Positions 9,684 through 21,167 are shown, counted from the first letter of the stretch. The stretch: 64,000 bases of DNA from Gnomoniopsis sp. IMI 355080 (GCA_027946555.1 JAPEVC010000061.1:100438-164437); one strand, 5' to 3'. Numbers and translations are program-made. The notes: a model not told the origin generated them from the sequence alone.

Positions 9684-11689
9684 GCTGAGGCTTCCTTGGC
9701 ATATAAAGGCTTAGCAGCGGAGACTAAAGTCGAGGATCAATGGAGGTCTTTGACGCCTCGTCAGAGCTTGTGAAAGAATTTGGCAGTGCTAAGTCAATCG
9801 GCATGGGCCGTATATTTGTATTCCGTGTTACTCCTACCACAGCTAGGGGTTGAAGAGCAACCCTTGAGGCGAGGAAAAGCTTATCAAAATCCCATATTTC
9901 TATCGCTCCGGTCAAGATTGATCCACTAGGGCTGCAACTTGGGATCTTTCTCATGTAATCCCCCCCAAACTCATGATTTAAGCGATAACATCATAGCTCC
10001 CAACCTGGCGCGTTCTGGACCTAGAGCTCAAGGCACACAATGCCTTTCCGCTGTCGGCTGGAATCCCTCCAACCTGCAACTCAAAGGGCAGAGAGAATGC
10101 AGAAAAGTACCATATAAACAAAATCACGCTGTTGACGCGGGCGATTGCGCATTGTAAGGCCGACGAATGACGTTGGCTGGTCACTACGAGGGCGGCGATT
10201 GCGTGCCACGGGTGCAAGATGGCGTCGACCGGAGCGTTGCCCTGCGGCAGCAGGGCACAACAAGGCCCGAATCTCGGGCCTTAGAGATTCGGATACCTAA
10301 TCACATAGCCGAAGTTGAGATTAAGGAAACGATTACGCCATGAAAATCATGGCAGACTATATAAGGCGGTTGAAATTGATGGTGCTGTTGGGCGTTGGGC
10401 GCCGAGGTCACAACTTGGCATGATGTCCTACAATAACATCTAGAAAGAAAGCACCTTTTCAAGTTACAAGCAGTGGCTGCCCAAACTGAACATTAAGTTC
10501 GACACTAGTCTTCTGTATTTCGATATGAAATATGATGAATCGACTATTGATTCGCTTCAGCCCTGTCTCCATAACGAAATTACTGCTTGTTTCAGTCACT
10601 TTCTGCCACTCCAACGAAATCGGAGAGTTTATTTTATATAACCTGTTGATTCACAGTGTTTAACAAGTCTTCTTACCGATAGTATTAGCTTCGGGCTGGG
10701 CGACATACTCTTGGCTAGGGTTTCTGGTGGAGGACATTTATATATTGTAATGGCGTGTTGCCTCGTATGTCATGACTTCTGGCCAGAACTTCAGGGGGTA
10801 CCAGATATCGGCGCACTGTGCAGCCATCTGACGGCGACAGACGTTTTTAATTCCAGAGCACGGATGACATTGGTGGAACGGCCATGGTTGAATGGTTCAC
10901 GAGTAGGACTTCTTCTGGCCAGTTGAGTTGAGAGTTTACCTAGCCAGTTGGTCGCCATGTAGACTTATAGCTCTGAATTCTCAATGTATGTAAGCACTGG
11001 GGAAGACTAGAAATTTCATTTTGAACTTCCGCAGTGGAACATCTGCGTGTATATGTCCCAGCGGTATGTCTGGGCAACGGTCGCCCCCGGGGCGGGGGGG
11101 TCCCGGCTTTTGATTTAGGAAAGGGGTATCTTTGCAGGCAGGGTCGTTCGCGAGTGTTTGACGGAATAATTCGCGAAGGACCTCCCGTTGTCAAAATACT
11201 GAAGAACATCGCCAAGTACGGAATAAAGAGGCAGGTCAACCCATGGGAAGCTAAACCGACTAGTATTCAAGAGACCCGAGGCAGAACGGTCCTAGCTTGC
11301 TTGACTCACCAGCTTACCAGCTTGATCACAACCCATATGGACCGGGCAGAATACTCATGAATGGCCTCCAATTTCTTTTCCTAGCTGTCGAGATCCTGAA
11401 AACTCTTGTTTGATCGTGGTCAAGTTGCGGATGATCAAAATCGCGTATCACAGATAACGCAAATATGTTTGGGTTTGACAAATATTCAAATGTCTATTCT
11501 ATAAGTCTATTCAACTGACCCATAAGCGCATCTATTCTATGCTGCGCGAAACTTCTTTCAAGTAGGGTATCGGAAAATCATGCCAAGTGACAAAAGTCTC
11601 AAACTCGGCTGGTATCAAATGTCATGAGAATAAAGGAAAAACAGCCCCTGCTTCACCCCCTTAGAGTTAATCGGGAGGTGTTTCTCCCC
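9684..11689. other. Intergenic, about 2 kb, with nested hairpins
   Basis: Upstream region of the DUR3-like transporter and downstream region of the sugar transporter. No credible gene. The notable content is a compact set of perfect inverted repeats at 10238-10292, listed separately. A G-rich stretch lies near 11085-11110. Confidence 0.5.
10238..10292. repeat. Adjacent and mutually exclusive perfect inverted repeats
   Basis: Three perfect hairpins lie within 55 bases. Arms TGCCCTGC (10238-10245) and GCAGGGCA (10250-10257) are separated by 4 bases. Arms AAGGCCCGA (10262-10270) and TCGGGCCTT (10274-10282) are separated by 3 bases. Arms CCGAATCTC (10267-10275) and GAGATTCGG (10284-10292) are separated by 8 bases. 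The last two share bases 10267-10275, so only one of them can form at a time. The middle unit also presents CCG-N5-CGG, an everted pair of the CGG triplets recognised by Zn2Cys6 regulators. It sits about 0.56 kb upstream of the DUR3-like start. Its function is unknown. Confidence 0.75.
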
Positions 11690-13555
11690 TCAAGCCATCA
11701 AGGCGTTCGCATTGTCCACGTTCGACTCCTTCTCCTCGCTGGACTTGTTCTCCCTCTGTGTAACCCGGTTCTTCTTTGCTCCTTGGCCCATCTCGTCGTC
11801 CGAGCTGAAGCCGTACTCGCGCGCCATGGCTGCGGTTTCGGCTGGCGTCATCTTGGGTAGACGCTGCTCGGCGTGCACATAGCTGATCTTCTCGCTGTAG
11901 CCCTTGGCGAAGATGAGGTCGATCTCCTCCAGCGTGCGACCCGAAGTCTCGGGGTAGAAGAAGTACAGGATTGGGAGGAAGATGGCGTTAAGAACGGCAA
12001 AGAAACTATTCAAGGGAGTCGTTAGCCGTCATGCTTGTATGTATGTGTATCGACTGGAATCCCGTAAGGGATGAAGAAAACTTACAGATATGTGCCCCAT
12101 CCGATGCTGTCGATGAGAACGGGAGTGATCATGACGATGAAGAAGTTCCACAACCAGTTCTGCGTTGTGGAGAGGGCGTTGGCACGAGCTCGCGTGCGCA
12201 GAGGGTTGATCTCGGCAGGATACAGCCAAGGAAGCGGGAGCCAGGTCGCTCCAAAGAAGGCAATATAGGTGAAAAGACCGACACCAGCGCCCTTCGCATC
12301 CTCGGTCTTGCCAGAAATAAGGCAGGCAAATACCAGGACCATGGACAGGCACTGGCCAATGGTACCGACGAAGAACAGGTTCCGACGTCCCACACGCTCG
12401 ACGACGAGGAAAGAGGTCATTGCGAAGGCTGCGTACACAATCATATTGACACCGCCCAGCAGTAGCGCCAGATTGGACGAGGTTCCGATGGACTTCTCGA
12501 AAAGAATCGGGAAGTAGTAAATGACGGCGTTGCAACCCGACAGCTGCTGCATGATCTGACTGCCACCGCCAAGAAGCATACGGCGAAGGTGCTGCGTCTT
12601 GCCGTTGGTGACGACCTCCCTGATAGGCGTGTTGCCGCCCTCCTGTCCCGTGGCCCGAATTGCGTCGAGAATAAAGGTCATCTCGCCCTGAACGTCATCG
12701 TGGTCACGAGTCTTATCGTGGAGCGCGGCGAGAACAGTGAGTGCTTCGTCGAAGAACCCATGGGAGAGCAACCAACGAGGAGACTCGGGCAGGCGAAGCA
12801 TCATGACCAGGATCACGATAGCGAACACGCACTGGAAGGCGATAGGGAAGCGCCAGACGAATGCATGGGGCCCGTAAGTGCAGCCGTAGTCAATCCAGTA
12901 GGCGATCATAGAGCCAACAGCCACGTTTCCACCTTCGATACAGATAAGCTTGCCACGATTGTGGGCGGGGCAGCATTCTGCTTGGTAGGTTGGTACTGTC
13001 GACGTGTTGATGCCGTTTCCGATTCCGGTGATGCATCGACCAATAATAAATTGAGCTGTAGCGCCAGCGTTCGGTGGCACACTGGCAATCTGGATAATAA
13101 CACCGATGATCATAATAGTAGCGCCCAGGAAGATGGATTTGCGGCGTCCGAGGCGGTCACCAAACATTAGGATAAAGCAAGCACCGAGGAAGCAGCCGAT
13201 AGCGTAGATAGAGGTCACGAAACCTTGCCATGTGCTGTTATTGTCCACTTCGGGAAAGTCGGCAACGAACGACTCAGACGAGATAATACCGGCCATCACA
13301 CCTTGCTGTTCGTGATGTTAATATTACCGTGAGGAATATTTAATCGTACCCGGGTGCTTGATGAACACTTACGTCGAAACCGAAGAGCAAAAAGTCACAG
13401 GTGGCCAAAGCCGTAATGAACTTTTGGAGGGTGTGGCCAGACTTGCTCCAATAAGTCGGAACGCCATGGTGGTTGTCCTTGTGCCCCGTGGACGGCGCGT
13501 GCTTCTTGATCGTCGTGAGCACCATTGTGTCTAATTCCAAGTCGTGTTCATTCAC
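11690..13555 (-). CDS. MFS sugar transporter, 572 aa, two introns
   Basis: Exons on the minus strand: 13555-13373, 13305-12086 and 12005-11690. The introns are 67 bp (GTAAGT...CAG) and 80 bp (GTAAGT...TAG). Joining exons 1 and 2 restores FGFDQGVMAGII, the first-helix motif of the sugar porter family; joining 2 and 3 restores GTYLFFAVLNAIFLP. Other signatures are DRLGRRKS, PESPRWL, QQLSGCNAVIYY, VERVGRRN, PAEINPLRTRARANA and PETSGRTLEEID. Twelve hydrophobic helices are expected, with a hydrophilic Lys/Glu-rich C-terminal tail. It should import a hexose or disaccharide at the plasma membrane; the exact sugar is not readable. No sugar-degrading gene is directly adjacent. The promoter carries a TATA-like element and two CreA-type sites. 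Confidence 0.92.
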
Positions 13556-13636
13556 AAATTACAACTCCAATGAGGGAGGAGGTAGACGACGGGAAGGGAA
13601 TGCACGAGAACTGATGGTTCAGCACAAATGCGCAGT

Positions 13637-13678
13637 CCGGGGAAGGGGGTCCAGTCTGGGGAAGCCATATAAATAAGT
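13637..13678 (-). promoter_or_regulatory. TATA-like element and two CreA-type SYGGRG motifs upstream of the sugar transporter
   Basis: CCGGGG (13637-13642) and CTGGGG (13656-13661) both fit the SYGGRG consensus of the carbon catabolite repressor CreA/Cre1. CATATAAATAAG at 13666-13677, read in the direction of the gene, gives a TTATTTATATG TATA-like box about 115 bases before the ATG at 13555. Closely paired CreA sites are the arrangement usually needed for repression. The assignment is by sequence only, and the motif is short enough to occur by chance. Confidence 0.4.
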
Positions 13679-16600
13679 AAGTTGAAGGAGGTCAACGCAA
13701 GTACTCCGTAGCCAGCCTTGAAAGACACAGTGAGCCTTGCTTGACTCAGATGGCATGTGCCATGTCATCATAGGAAAATTGTGGTGTACTTCCCTGCAAG
13801 GTGGAAGCAACATCGCCTGAGACTGTACCCAAATTTTTCTGAGAAAGGCAACCAGAGATTTCAAAGAGAAACGTCATGGCGGTCCACTATCGCGGAGTTG
13901 GGAGGAGACCAACGTGGAGTGTGACTGGAGCCAAAACTCTGGAGACAAACGCGGAGTGATAAGATGTGAGATCCCAGATTGGGCTTTGAGGATGTTGACC
14001 GCTGAGGACCTGCACAGTCCCTGCAGGGACCACCGTGGGGACACGGCGTCAACACGGCTGACAAGTTGGCGCAAGCGGATTGTAACAAGTTGGAAAAATA
14101 GCCGCAAGGCGCCGAATTAGATCCGGACGGCGCCCGTGTGCGGAGCCGCTTGGGATCCACATATGTGGGTAGTATGGGTCAGGAACGCAGATCGGCTTGA
14201 GGGACAGGGTGTGAGATGCCTGCGGTGCGCCACAGTTCTCGGGAATCCTCGGTCCTTTTCGACACCCGGTTTGTTTTGGATGGATTAAAACATTTTTATT
14301 TCCAGAGATTCAAACGCGCGGGCGGTCAGATGGGCAGCTGTTGGGAGGGCTGAGGGGGTAGAATCTGGGGAAGGGGGCTGTTCTGCATTCTGGAACATCG
14401 TTCATCCACATGAGGAATGCCGGATGGCGAAAGGGAATCGAGGGATGTGGTGGTGGTAAATTTAGCAACGTATGGAACTAGCCGGAGGTAGACGAGGCTA
14501 TAGAGACATGTTTCGGGGCTGTGAAAGCCTCAGATAAATCCGTCCATGGCCTCGGGACAGTTCATGCTGGCTTTGGCATGTGTTTAGGACCGTCCGTGTG
14601 GACACTGGTCGCATGCGAATCCCTTGATGAATCCAGTTTGTATGTAACTCCTAGATAACCATGAACCGATGATCTGTTTGGTATTCTGTGATAGCGAGTC
14701 ATAACTTGACGATATCTGGTTGTCAGAAGTCCAAATTGATTCATGGCCCCAGACTTGGTGGCCATGTGCTCTGTGTCAGTCGTTCATTCACAGGCCAGTT
14801 AGGTGGTGTAAATGGTGATATTGTCGGACTTTTGACATTCTTCTTTAGCGTTCAGCGTTCAGCCCGTCTGCAGTCATACTTTGGTATATCTGCCCTCGTG
14901 GAAATATTCGCCGAGGCCTTCCTCTTCTTGCTTGTGTGGTTGGATGCCGTCAGGCAGTAAGTTGGCATGTGGTGTTGCCGGATTCCTGCAAGAGTGAAAA
15001 TCGAGAGATGACGTTCAAGGATTCTAGGGTCCTTTGGAGCCGCAAATACGTCACCGGGCCTTGGCATGCATATCTCCCTTAGGCCCTGTCCCTGTCACCC
15101 GCTCGCTGCCGTTGAGCGTTCAGTGGGCCATCCGCTTCCTTCGACCCACTTGGCTTGCTCCCGGATTACCCTTTCGGATGGCCCACTGTGTTGATAGTAC
15201 CTATTCTAAGGCCCTTCCCTTCGTCATCCTCCCATCCCTCGGTCTTGTTTCCAAGTAGCTTTCCGGGTCTTCCTATGGCCCGGCTCGCCACGGTAAAAAT
15301 CTAGATGGCTTGGCGAGAGCTCTGACGACCTGCCTAGACCTAGATAAGTCCGGTAAGTCAAGGTGGGTGTGAAGGATAATGGCACTAACAAAGATTTTCT
15401 GTTCTCTTTTTCTCAGTTCTCGGCGTGTTAAAGTTTTGGACCTGGCAGCATTAATAACAGTTTGTAAAACTTCCCCACGATGTACGTTGAATTGGCTTAC
15501 GCGCTGGTATGCCACTCCTGTCGATCATGCCTATCTCACTCATTTTGGATTGTCGGGCAGACTGGCGACCACACAGTGCTGCAAGATGTATGCGCGCGTA
15601 CAACGCTCGTCAGTTGTGGATGCAACAGTCTGGACTGTATGGATGTCTCCGTATCCGCTCTGGACTCGGGCCTCGTTATATGGCTCCGCCCCCGACTTTG
15701 GCGACCACTCAGAGTTGGAACCGGTGGGTTTGGAGTTCCCCAGATAACATAAAAATGGCGTGTGGATGAAGGCCCATCCAGATAACGTGCTCTTACCGAC
15801 GCAGCCGATGCGTTTACGCACCACCTAAGTGCATGTGTACTCGAATTTCTTACGGAAAGACGGTCAAGACGACTGCATCGTACCACGGGGCCATACTTAT
15901 CTGCAGGGTCTGAGGCACTCGTTCACGAAGGACAGGCATCGTCGGGCATTTGCCGAATTATCACTTTTAATTTCTTTCCCGGCGCGTCTCGCAGCGTTCT
16001 TTTCGGATAGGATACCCAGGACGTGACCTTCAGTCTCATCGGCCCGAGTTCATCACAAAAGCCGGTCTTGTGAAGCCGCTCAATGTCGTTTTGTAGTCGC
16101 AGTGCCAATTCAAACGATGGTAATGAGATCTTGAAGTGAAACGAACACTTGCAGCAGTTCAAAACCCCAGATAAATACTGTAATCCGCTCGGACTTCAGG
16201 CGGTACAGCGGTTTGTGGTGTTGAGTCCCCCAAACCAACCCGGGTTGGAATTAAGACTGATCCATAAGTGACAAGACCGGGGTCGTTCTGTCAGTTCCTG
16301 CTACACGGCATCTTAAAAGTTGTCCAATCTGGTCTCTGAAAGATTCGAAAACCTTTTTCGACCTGGATAATCTTATTCTCCTATTGTTACCAGTGTAAAT
16401 CCCGCGCGCCACCCCAACAAGTTCAGGTGATTAGCTGTTTTTTGGAGTCAGATCCACATACTGTACATTAATATTGCTTTCATCACAACTCAAATGTTAC
16501 TAGTATACCTAGTTCTCTTTCAAAAAAGACAACTTCATCACAGGGTCCCAACATCGAACAAATCACAATGTTTGATATGACGCCTGAGCGATCGAGGCCC

Positions 16601-18747
16601 AAGACCATAGCGGCATCACTCTTGACGGAGTCATCATCCTCGTTCTACGGATGACATGAGCACGCCCAGAGTCACTTATTGCCGCCAACGCTTCATACAA
16701 ATGCCACATCGAATGTTGAATAAGTGAAATGTCAGCTTGCCTGACCCATGTTGTTGACTCGTCCACCAGTCCATAACGTGGAGTCAGTCTCCACTCCAGT
16801 GGAGTTCACAGATATGTCTTCTACCAAGAGGAATCCGTGTAATAACACATCTGAAATCGAAAGCTCGTCCGGGAGGGCCACTTTCAGAAGTGAAAACCAA
16901 CTTGGAAGTACGTGGAGTTGTATAAAACAACGTCGTACGAGCAGATGAACGCATATTCAAGACATTGAAGTCATGAGAAAGATATGAGTCAAAAGTCTGG
17001 ATATCCGTAGCAACACTTGAATATGAAATATATGAATGAATTTGCCATGCTATCTACCTATGCGGTGATAATGCTGACTGGCTTCGCTTCTTGCGGTCAG
17101 CGTCAAACCATGAACATGTGTACAGATCCGCTCAGCCCTGAAACTACGAATGAGGGCCTCGATGACATTCTTTCGATGCCAGAACCACAAGAAGGAATCC
17201 CAGCAGCAATCAAATCTTGCGAGATATGCCGGCTATTGTCGTCTGTTCCTGAAAGCTAGGTACACTTCCAAATATACCGACGGGTCCACATCCTGCCGAC
17301 GGCTACGAATTGACCACATCGTAGTTCATAGGTATCACAATGAATCGTTTTCTGCACTTTCCCTCATATTGCCTCATCGCCACCTAAGCGCGCAATACCC
17401 TATAACCTTGGAAACTTGTCTTTTCATTTTCTTGCCGGCATACCGTGTACATCATCGCTGCTGCACACGCACGTACGCAGCACGCCCAGTCAAGCTCGCT
17501 TTCAAGCTGACTCGCCTGCGTCCACCCACTGCATATGTGCAAAGTTGTCTGATGAAGCTCGAAGAGAATATGGTGTACGACGCCCAACGCCACCTTCTCA
17601 AATGCCGCGAATGACCCTGATCCACGGTGCTATCGAAAATGCATGACTTCAGGGAGATGGGTGACAGACAGAGTAGAAGAGCCGGTATTGGTAGGTGTTC
17701 GGGGCATAAACCCTATTTAGAAAAATTGCGTCGGCCCGAGCATGAACCCTATCTAGTGCATTTTGCAGGAGAATTCTTCCAACAAAATTCGCTCACGGAT
17801 TGTTTGGCTTTGTCGACCGCGCGCGCGGTTTGGCAGCGTTTGGATCTCCGGGAGCAAGCCAAGGAGTTTCAAGTCCAACACCAAGCCCTCAATCGCACCC
17901 CTTCATTTTTATCACGGGTGTTCGGTACCGACATTTCCAGTCTCAGAATATGCTCTTTCTGGATCGTTCCGCATTTTAACTTTACGTTCATTTACAAAAC
18001 CGTAACAACAGCGTACTGTACGGAGGCGTTCTGTCCGTACACGTCGCGGCTGTACACAGTCACACGCCCAGGTAAGGAGTATCATACAATCATGAAAATC
18101 GTTACTTTGTAAAGGGAATGTACAAGAGGTTGAACAGAGGACCTCAATATATTGGACGACATAGATTTTTGACGGGATAGTCTGTACGAGTCTGTAGGTT
18201 AGCATTGACTCTCGGCTGCTACCGAGAATCCAACTAGACTTTCATCTGAATCACTAGCCGCTGGAACCAAACTTTGTCACCCGAGCCTCACCGGATGTGA
18301 CAACAGCCAGCCATGGAAACTTTGGTAGGAGCAAAGAGGCTGTACGTGTTACAATGTCATCTACCTAGGTACGCATTCGTCCCAATTGGCCACGCACAAT
18401 GTCTGCCATCCAAACTATGCAGAGTTTGATCGCAAGCGTGTCTGTACTTGGTCGATTTTGCCAAGTTGACAGCTGAGATCCGTCTAAACTGCATTGTAAA
18501 AAAACACACCCCTTCTTGACTCGCAGATGCTTGGTTGGGTTGAGCGCATAAGATACCCCAGATCACTTAGACCTAGCAAACACTATTTTGCCTTGGCTTA
18601 AAGGTCCCTCTTCCCTTGTGTTGTATACAACCAAGGGTGAGACCAGTCGTCTCGTTTTTTTTTCGTCCCATCATCTTGCGCTGGGAGTATTTTTTGTTTG
18701 GTCACTGTCGTTTGCTATATTCGCTCTTTATTCTACGCTCGTTCAAG
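13679..18747. other. Gene-poor stretch of about 5 kb
   Basis: No frame in this stretch shows a domain, splice structure or conserved motif, and overlapping short frames on both strands compete. What it does hold: a 14-bp palindrome GTCCCTGCAGGGAC (14017-14030), a 14-bp inverted repeat with a 40-bp spacer (15121-15188), a 14-bp palindrome CCAACCCGGGTTGG (16235-16248), and a weak candidate for a 78-residue secreted peptide (17023-17259). Confidence 0.5.
15121..15188. repeat. Perfect 14-bp inverted repeat, 40-bp spacer
   Basis: CAGTGGGCCATCCG at 15121-15134 is the exact reverse complement of CGGATGGCCCACTG at 15175-15188. The spacer is unique sequence and no coding frame is recognisable. A 14-bp exact match at this distance is unlikely by chance. 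It could be a regulatory cruciform, the end of a small decayed element, or a structured transcript. Confidence 0.7.
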
Positions 18748-19374
18748 ATGCAGGTCCATGTCATCCTAACCTCGCTGTTTGCGGCATCCGTGATTGCCCA
18801 CGGTGTAATCATCAACCCTCCCTCAAGAAAACTCGGGCCTGGAATGACCAAGCTCTGTGGGCAGACCGCCTTTGATATTGCAAGAGGTGATGTGACAGCA
18901 TCTCTCGAAACCGTTGCCCCCAATATCACAGCCGGTTGTAAGTCAAGATTCCTTTTAGCAAGAAGACGCTCAGCTCACCCAAGTCTTCTCTTATCAGGTC
19001 CTTTGAGTCTCTGCCGCGGGCATCAGTTCCAAGACACCATGCAGGTGTCGGTCTTTCGACCCGGTCAAATCGTCCCGATGAACATCGAGCTTAATATCCT
19101 CCACGGCGGACCAGCAAACATTTCGATTGTGAAGACTGCCACGAATACTGTGATCGGTCCCCCACTAATCTTTTTCGATGATTACGGAAACCGCGATCTG
19201 CCGGCACTACCGCCAAATAATACGAACTTCGCTGTGACGATACCCACAACCCTGGCCGACACGGACTGCCGCGTCGCTGGTGACTGTGTTCTACAATGGT
19301 TCTGGACCACAATCGACGCCCAGACATACGTCGGCTGTTCAGATTTTGTGCTGTTTGGAGTGCCAGTATTGTAG
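18748..19374 (+). CDS. Small secreted LPMO-like protein with N-terminal His (chitin-binding type-4-like), 188 aa
   Basis: Exons 18748-18937 and 18998-19374. The 60-bp intron (GTAAGT...TATCAG) is a multiple of three, so the unspliced frame stays open, but splicing restores AGCPLSLCRGHQFQDT with the expected cysteine. A 17-residue signal peptide (MQVHVILTSLFAASVIA) is followed directly by HGVIINPPSRK, placing His18 at the mature N-terminus as in lytic polysaccharide monooxygenases. A second conserved histidine, His99 (NILHGGPANISIV), would complete the copper histidine brace. The C-terminal block TYVGCSDF (173-180) is the usual position of the axial aromatic residue. Cysteines at 37, 64, 69, 154, 160 and 177 suit disulfides. 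It should be extracellular. Oxidative polysaccharide cleavage is inferred from the brace geometry; some family members bind copper without cleaving. Confidence 0.8.
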   Translation: MQVHVILTSLFAASVIAHGVIINPPSRKLGPGMTKLCGQTAFDIARGDVTASLETVAPNITAGCKSRFLLARRRSAHPSLLLSGPLSLCRGHQFQDTMQVSVFRPGQIVPMNIELNILHGGPANISIVKTATNTVIGPPLIFFDDYGNRDLPALPPNNTNFAVTIPTTLADTDCRVAGDCVLQWFWTTIDAQTYVGCSDFVLFGVPVL

Positions 19375-20060
19375 AATGGTCGGAAAATTGAACTTGCCAA
19401 TAGTTACTTCTTGGGACTCAAAGGTAGAAGGGGAACAAGACACACCGTCCCTGTGTACCTAGCACGATAAATCTACAATTGAAAGAGCGCTGGTGGGTTA
19501 TAGGGTTGATTCGGCGCCGCCAGCACTTTATGATTTATTCACGTTGAATCTAGAAACGTAAACCATCTCAGCGGTCGTTTGCAAGTGGTACAACCCTTTC
19601 ACTTACCTGGAGGTAGCACGAACGATCCAGGGGATGTAACTGCCCTCGAAGACTCGAGAGCTGTTGTATTGCTATTGAAGACACCACAATCAGCATCTGG
19701 AACGCCACTTCATGCTGCATGTCAGATCATGTGACGAAGGTACCACCGCACATACTGCAAATTCTGACCTCCGACCTGCGTGAGGGGAAAGACACGGGGC
19801 TCAACCTACGAGTAGCCCATCACAAGACAATTAAATCACACTATCTCAAATGTCATGGAGTACGCGTCAAATCTTTGGGCACTGTCAACAACCTTTCCAG
19901 CCAAGGTCTTCGGTTACCGTCTTTCTTTCGGCGTCTGGATTCGAGTGACCAAGGACAATACTGGCTGTCCAAAGACACCCTATGTAGGCGCACTCACCTT
20001 ATACATGTCAATCGGATTGTAACAATATGACTTAAAAATCCATTAATACATTGTTTACAG
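19375..20060. other. Intergenic, about 0.7 kb
   Basis: A 103-codon plus-strand frame (19719-20030) has no recognisable motif. A missing first exon of the following HET gene may lie here, since that gene begins at a splice acceptor, but I could not identify it. Confidence 0.4.
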
Positions 20061-21167
20061 GGCGATATAGATGCTTATGAGCATCGTTATTTCTATGCTC
20101 CACTACCTCATAGTGGAAAACACGTCAGAATATTGCAGCTGCACCCTGGTCGATATAGCGATGCAATTTTCGTAACACTGGAGGTATGCAATTTAGACGA
20201 GATTGACGACCAGTACGAAGCATTGTCCTACGTTTGGGGAGTACCAGCCATAGATGGTGTTCAGATTAACTGTGGAGGGCGCTTCTTGAGCCCCTATGGT
20301 GGGGGCAAAAATTTGGAAGCCGCCCTTCGAGCGCTCCGGTCGACAAGGCAAACGCGACGCATCTGGGTCGATGCCATTTGCATCGATCAGAACAACGATT
20401 TGGAGAAAGGTCACCAGGTTGGAATCATGTCCGAGATATACTCCCGTGCGCACTCTGTCATCGCCTATACGAATGTTGCGGATAGGACAGTTGAGCCAAG
20501 GCTGACCGAAGTGGCGGCCGAGATCCTATGTTTCCTCACAGGCGACCAACCTTTCGACGACGATACGCCGTGGAGTCGCCTGCCTCGTGCCGAGGTTGTT
20601 GCTGCATTGAGAGAGTTTCTCAAATTGGAGTACTTCAAGCGGGTTTGGGTAGTTCAGGAAGCTGCCTTGGCGCGACGCATCCAGATGGTCATCGGGCACT
20701 CCATCATCAACTGGAGTAGTGGACAGGATACGCGGCGTTTCCTAAACCGTATCAAGCTAGCCGAAATATCACCGTCGTGGAAAACGGCAGATGCGGGACA
20801 GCAAGATGGACTGGCTTCTCTAGACTTCAAGCCGATGATTGAGCTTCTAGAGCTAAGCCTGGCGACTCTCGCAAGGCGGGAGGGCAGAGTTGAACCGATA
20901 AGCTTGCTTGATATCGTCCATTCGATGAAGCACCGAAAGGCTGGTACACCGAACGATTCAATATATGGCATGCTGGGTTTGTTAACGCCGGCCGAGGTGT
21001 CCAGATTAGCTCATGACGGATTCGACCCTAACTATGAGCGTCCCTGGGAAGAGACCTACCGTAAATTCTTCGACGTGATGGAGGCGCGAGTTCTGCAGTC
21101 GGGAAGCCCGTCTATAAGTCTTACTGACAAGAAGGGAAGGGGGCTACTGGAAACTTCGTTCACGTGA
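20061..21167 (+). CDS. HET-domain protein, 5' end unresolved, C-terminus short
   Basis: The coding frame opens directly after TTTACAG at 20060 and reads GDIDAYEHRYFYAPLPHSG, then the HET blocks YEALSYVWG, IWVDAICIDQNNDLEKGHQV, MSEIYSRAHSVIAY and YFKRVWVVQEAAL. It ends at TGA 21165-21167. No in-frame ATG precedes the HET domain back to a TGA just upstream of the acceptor, so a first exon must lie upstream or has been lost. From the acceptor the product is 368 residues, shorter than the 500-700 usual for this HET class, because the variable C-terminal region is almost absent. It is either a short HET gene with an unidentified 5' exon or a gene cut at both ends. No frameshift is visible inside the domain. 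Confidence 0.65.
   Translation, partial: GDIDAYEHRYFYAPLPHSGKHVRILQLHPGRYSDAIFVTLEVCNLDEIDDQYEALSYVWGVPAIDGVQINCGGRFLSPYGGGKNLEAALRALRSTRQTRRIWVDAICIDQNNDLEKGHQVGIMSEIYSRAHSVIAYTNVADRTVEPRLTEVAAEILCFLTGDQPFDDDTPWSRLPRAEVVAALREFLKLEYFKRVWVVQEAALARRIQMVIGHSIINWSSGQDTRRFLNRIKLAEISPSWKTADAGQQDGLASLDFKPMIELLELSLATLARREGRVEPISLLDIVHSMKHRKAGTPNDSIYGMLGLLTPAEVSRLAHDGFDPNYERPWEETYRKFFDVMEARVLQSGSPSISLTDKKGRGLLETSFT

Noticed and set aside
17701..17756. Imperfect direct repeat containing ACCCTA, telomere-like
   Set aside because: Only two diverged copies without a TTAGGG array; not an interstitial telomere.
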